Source: Thermoplasmata archaeon
GTDB taxonomy: Archaea; Thermoplasmatota; Thermoplasmata; Lutacidiplasmatales; UBA184
Direction of reading: 5' to 3'
DNA length: 10,007 nucleotides
Assembly (NCBI GenBank): GCA_030039995.1
Contig: JASHUL010000008.1
Span: 1-10,007 of the forward strand
Positions 6,457 to 10,007 of this stretch are shown here, piece after piece. How positions within the stretch are numbered: position 1 is the first letter of the stretch; each line of letters opens with the position of its first letter. Under the pieces are notes generated by a model. The model saw nothing but the letters and a program-made list of their open reading frames with translations. It was not told where the DNA came from and did no database searches. A program made the position numbers and the translations under genes.

Positions 6457-9400
6457 ATGTATCTCAAACGGCTCAAGCTGCGGAACTTCAAGTCGTTCGC
6501 CGGCGCGACCGAGATCCCGTTCCTGCCCGGGTTCACGGGGGTCGCGGGTCCGAACGGGATGGGCAAGTCGAACATCTCGGACGCCATCTTGTTCGTGCTC
6601 GGCCCGACGAGCTCGAAGGCGTTGCGGGCCGAGCGCCTGACGCACCTGTTCTTCAACGGCGGCGCGTCGAAGAAGGCAGCGACCGAGTGCGAGGTCTCCC
6701 TCGTGTTCGACAACTCCGACAAGCTGCTGCCGTGCGACACCCCCGAGGTCGAGATCACCCGGTACGTCAAACTCGCCCCCAGCGACCCCGACGGATACTA
6801 CTCGTACTTCTACGTCAACGGCAAGCGGACCACCCAGACCGAGATCGACGCGCTCCTCTCTCACGGCCGGCTCTCGGGCGACGGCTACAACCTCGTCCAG
6901 CAGGGCGACGTCAACAAGATCGTGACGATGGGGCCGGTCCCCCGCCGGGGGCTGCTCGAGCGTCTCGCGGGCATCAGCCAGTACGACGACGAGTTGGCCC
7001 GCGCCGAGACGAAGCGCACCGACCTCGACCAGAACCTCGAGCGGATCCAGACGCTGCTGGGGGAGATCAAGGGGCGGCTCTCCGCGCTCGAAGGTCAGCG
7101 GCTCCAAGCGATCCAGTACAAACAACTCCAGGACGAGCAGCGGCGGTCTCAGGCTCGGCTGGCGCGCGCCGGTCACCGGATGGCCGAGGCGGAACTCACC
7201 ACCTGCCGCAAGCAGGTCGAAGCGGTCCGCCAGGAGATCGAGAAACTCGACACCGCCCGCACCGAACTCTCGGGTCGTCAGGACGAGCTCGGTCGAGCGA
7301 TGGACGCCGTCGACCAGGAGATTGCCCGGGCGGGCGGCGCGGCCGCGGTGAAGTTCAAGGCGGAGCTGGACGAGAAGCGGATGGCGTACGCCCGGCTCGA
7401 CCAGAGCCTTCAGCATCTCCGAGAGAACCTCGAAGAGCTGTCGACCCAGGCCGAGCAGCTCGAGTCCACGGTCGGTGGTGACGACCGCCAACGGGAGGAG
7501 TTCGAGTCCCAGGAGAAGACGCTCGCCGCGAAGCTGCACGCCCTCGAAGAACGCGCCGGGGAGGACGCGGAGGGGCTTCAGGCGGCCGCGGGCGCGCCGG
7601 GAAAACCGGGAGCGAAGATCGCGACGGCCCGCAAGCAGCAGCTGGAACTCGGTCGGACCTACGACTCGAAGCAGAAGGCGTGGCAGGCGGCCGTCCAGGA
7701 ACGCGAGGCCGCGAACGCGGCCCGCGAGGCGGCGGAACGGACGCAGGCCCAAGCGGAGGACGACGTGCGCGAGCGGGAGGTCGAGGTCAAGGACCTCGAA
7801 CTGCGGATCAAGGAGACCTCCCCCGGGAAGGGCTCGGGGGGCTCGTCGACCGGGGAGCTTCAGAAAGAGCTCTTCGGCCTCAAGAACCAGGAGAAAGCGC
7901 TCTCCGCGGAGGCCGAGCGGCTCGCGCGCGAGGTCGGAGAGCTGAACCGTCGATACCTCGCCTTGGACGCCCGGCTCAAAGCGAGGGCGGAGTCCGGGGC
8001 TCGGCCGAACCAGCTGGCGGCGGTCGACTACCTGCTCTCGCAACGGAACCTGGGGAAGATCGCGGGGATCCGCGGCACCGTCGAAGAGCTCGCGAAGTTC
8101 GACCCCAAGGTGAAGACCGCGCTCCAGGTGGCCGGGGGCAACCGGTTCCAGGCGCTCGTCGTCGAGAGCGACCAGGTGGCCGAGGAGTGCATCCGCCGGC
8201 TCCGTGAGGAGAAGCGCGGACGCGCGACCTTCCTTCCGCTCAACAAGATGCTCCCGGGTCGGCCGCACGGGAAGTCGCTCGTCGCGGCGAAGGCTTCCGG
8301 GGCGGCCGGTTTCGCGATCGACCTCGTGACGTTCGAGGAGGAGCTGCGACCGGCGTTCTGGTACGTTTTCGGAGAGACCGTCGTCATGGACGAGCTGGGT
8401 CACGCGCGGGCGCAGATGGGCGGGGTCCGCCTCGTCACGCTCTCGGGCGACCTGATCGAGGCGACCGGGGCGATCTCGGGAGGCTACCTCGACCCCTCCG
8501 CGCAGGGGCGCGGAGCGGACAGCGCGGTCGAGCTGAAGCGACTCGGCGACGAGCTGCGCGAGAAGAGCGCGGGGGAGACCGCGGCGCGCGAAGGCCTGGC
8601 GAAGAACGCCGAACGGATCCGCGTCGTGAGCGAGGAGCTCGCGACGCGGTCGATCCAGGATCAATCGCATCAGTCGTCTCGGCAGATCCTCGAGAAGGAC
8701 CTGGCCGCGGCGCGCTCCCGCTGGACCGCGGCCCGCGAACGCATCGCGGAGGCCGTCGCCGAGCAGAAGAAAGCGGAAGCGACGTTCGCTCGCGCCGAGG
8801 AGACGGTGCGCGCGCTCGGCGACGAGATCTCGGCGCTGAAAGCGCAGATCGCGAAAGCTCAGGAGGAGTACCTGGGGCAGCTGCCCGAGGCGCTCGGCGC
8901 GAAGCTCCGGGCGCTCCAGGAGGCGGCCCAGAAGACGTCCGAGGAACGCGTCCGGACGAACGGGGAGCTCGAGTCGGTCCGCGCGTCGCTGGCCGCGCTC
9001 GTGGCGACCCTCGAGGGCCGACGCAAGGAGCTCGAGACGGCGCGCGCCTCGCTCGCCGCGAAGAAGAAGGAGATCGGCCAGACCGAGAAGTCGGTCGCGT
9101 CGGCGAAGGAAGCCCTGGACGCGATGAAGTCGGTCGAGGCGCAGCAGTCCGAGTCGCAGAAGGCTCAGACCGAGAAGAAGCGCTCGCTCGAGGAGGAACG
9201 CGTCGCCCTGTCGAGGAAGCTCGGAGAGGCGCAGGCGAACCTCGAGACCCGACGCTCCCTTCTCACGCAGGAGGAGACGCGGCTCGCCGTGGCGGAGACG
9301 AAGTTCCACGAGCTCGAGGAGGCGCTGAAGCAGTATCCCGAGCCGGAGCCCGACGAGAAGCCGATGTCGATCGAGGAGCTCAAGCGCAAGATCGCCGGCC

Positions 9401-10007
9401 TCGAGCAACAGCTCGCGGCCCTCGGCGACGTGAACCTGCGCGCGGTCGACGACTACGACGCCGAGAAGTCACGGCTCGACGAGTTCGGCAGCGAGGTCGC
9501 CCGGCTCACGGCCGAGAAGGAGCAGTTGACCGGCCTCGTCGGGGAGATCGAGACGAAGAAGCGGGAGAAGATCCAGGAGGTCGTCGTCCAGGTGAACACG
9601 AACTTCCGGGAGATCTACGGCGAGTTGAGCGCCGGGGGCGAGGGCGAGATCGCCCTCGAGAACCCGAACGACCCACTCGCCGGCGGCCTCCTGATCAAAG
9701 CACGCCCGGTCGGCAAGACGGTCGCCCGCCTCGAGCAGCTCTCCGGCGGCGAAAAGTCGCTCGCGAGCCTCGCGTTCATCTTCTCGCTCCAGCGCTACGA
9801 CCCGAGCCCGCTCTACGTCTTCGACGAGGTCGACATGTCGCTCGACGGGATGAACGCCGAGTACGTCGGTCGCCTCCTTCGCCACAATGCGGAGCGCGCG
9901 CAGTTCATCGTGATCTCGCTGCGCAAGGTCACCCTCAAGTTCGCCCACCACCTGTTCGGCGTCACGATGCGGGGCGACGGCTGCTCCCGCGTGGTGAGCC
10001 TGAACCT
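6457..10007 (+). CDS. smc: Chromosome segregation/condensation ATPase SMC (C-terminal end just beyond window)
   Basis: SMC forms the core of archaeal/bacterial condensin, a DNA-loop-extruding dimer working with kleisin ScpA. The frame is open for 1183 codons with no stop or frameshift. Walker A is GPNGMGKSN (31-39), with Met at the position usually Ser. Leu-Arg at 56-57 matches the arginine-finger region, and the Q-loop is VQQGDV (147-152). The N-terminal coiled coil runs about 175-510. The hinge is about 519-680, with GRATFLPLNK (588-597) and the GAISGG glycine motif (671-676). The C-terminal coil is about 690-985, followed by LGDVN (989-993). The signature motif is LSGGEKS (1095-1101), Walker B is LYVFDEVD (1119-1126) and the D-loop is SLDGMN. 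The last residues, GCSRVVSLN, match the usual end of archaeal SMCs, so only a few codons are missing. Gly/Pro-rich breaks at 379-386 and 455-466 interrupt the N-terminal coil. A kleisin gene downstream is expected but not visible. Confidence 0.97.
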   Translation, partial: MYLKRLKLRNFKSFAGATEIPFLPGFTGVAGPNGMGKSNISDAILFVLGPTSSKALRAERLTHLFFNGGASKKAATECEVSLVFDNSDKLLPCDTPEVEITRYVKLAPSDPDGYYSYFYVNGKRTTQTEIDALLSHGRLSGDGYNLVQQGDVNKIVTMGPVPRRGLLERLAGISQYDDELARAETKRTDLDQNLERIQTLLGEIKGRLSALEGQRLQAIQYKQLQDEQRRSQARLARAGHRMAEAELTTCRKQVEAVRQEIEKLDTARTELSGRQDELGRAMDAVDQEIARAGGAAAVKFKAELDEKRMAYARLDQSLQHLRENLEELSTQAEQLESTVGGDDRQREEFESQEKTLAAKLHALEERAGEDAEGLQAAAGAPGKPGAKIATARKQQLELGRTYDSKQKAWQAAVQEREAANAAREAAERTQAQAEDDVREREVEVKDLELRIKETSPGKGSGGSSTGELQKELFGLKNQEKALSAEAERLAREVGELNRRYLALDARLKARAESGARPNQLAAVDYLLSQRNLGKIAGIRGTVEELAKFDPKVKTALQVAGGNRFQALVVESDQVAEECIRRLREEKRGRATFLPLNKMLPGRPHGKSLVAAKASGAAGFAIDLVTFEEELRPAFWYVFGETVVMDELGHARAQMGGVRLVTLSGDLIEATGAISGGYLDPSAQGRGADSAVELKRLGDELREKSAGETAAREGLAKNAERIRVVSEELATRSIQDQSHQSSRQILEKDLAAARSRWTAARERIAEAVAEQKKAEATFARAEETVRALGDEISALKAQIAKAQEEYLGQLPEALGAKLRALQEAAQKTSEERVRTNGELESVRASLAALVATLEGRRKELETARASLAAKKKEIGQTEKSVASAKEALDAMKSVEAQQSESQKAQTEKKRSLEEERVALSRKLGEAQANLETRRSLLTQEETRLAVAETKFHELEEALKQYPEPEPDEKPMSIEELKRKIAGLEQQLAALGDVNLRAVDDYDAEKSRLDEFGSEVARLTAEKEQLTGLVGEIETKKREKIQEVVVQVNTNFREIYGELSAGGEGEIALENPNDPLAGGLLIKARPVGKTVARLEQLSGGEKSLASLAFIFSLQRYDPSPLYVFDEVDMSLDGMNAEYVGRLLRHNAERAQFIVISLRKVTLKFAHHLFGVTMRGDGCSRVVSLN

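Noticed and set aside
7475..8207. Possible frameshift in smc, suggested by overlapping open frames and Gly/Pro-rich segments at 379-386 and 455-466
   Set aside because: The SMC frame is continuous from 6457 to the window end and all motifs on both sides are in the same frame. The alternative frames give Arg-rich or featureless products.
6193..9408. A 1071-codon open frame on the minus strand opposite smc
   Set aside because: It is antisense to an unmistakable SMC with all its motifs. The translation is Leu/Arg/Glu-rich with no domain pattern, as expected when a GC-rich coiled-coil gene is read backwards.
1..10007. CRISPR array, insertion sequence, tRNA/rRNA or phage-defence genes
   Set aside because: I saw no regularly spaced repeats, transposase motifs, terminal inverted repeats or RNA-gene signatures. 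All large frames are explained by the importer operon and smc.

Overview
This 10 kb, very GC-rich window looks archaeal. Three things point that way. The SMC head ends in an archaeal-style C-terminal segment (QFIVISLRKVTL) instead of the bacterial VTHRKGTME type. The surface proteins carry many N-glycosylation sequons. The solute-binding protein is fixed by a C-terminal membrane helix, not a lipobox. High GC combined with a large surface solute-binding protein would fit an uncultivated Thermoplasmatota-like lineage, but that assignment is inference and needs marker-gene phylogeny.

There are four genes in two divergent groups. On the minus strand, read from 5998 down to 1, is a peptide/nickel-type (Dpp/Opp) ABC importer operon. 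It encodes a 1345-residue membrane-anchored solute-binding protein (1961-5998), a DppB/OppB-type permease (860-1840), and the first 280 residues of a DppC/OppC-type partner permease (840 to beyond position 1). The ATPase genes expected in such operons would lie past the left edge. A perfect 13-bp hairpin sits between the binding-protein gene and the permease genes and may set their relative expression.

On the plus strand, an almost complete chromosome-condensation SMC ATPase starts at 6457 and runs off the right edge, probably only a few codons short of its stop. The 458-bp region between the two groups (5999-6456) holds a candidate TATA box for each direction and several small dyads or direct repeats that could be operators, but no convincing gene.

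The least ordinary content is the transporter. The binding protein carries about 550 residues of tandem Ig-like (invasin/Big_1-like) stalk, a transmembrane anchor and a low-complexity cytoplasmic tail. Its DppC-type permease has at least 200 extra extracytoplasmic residues inserted straight after the first membrane helix. Together they suggest an importer with an unusually large external apparatus. The many long ORFs antisense to the genes are products of high GC and are not annotated.
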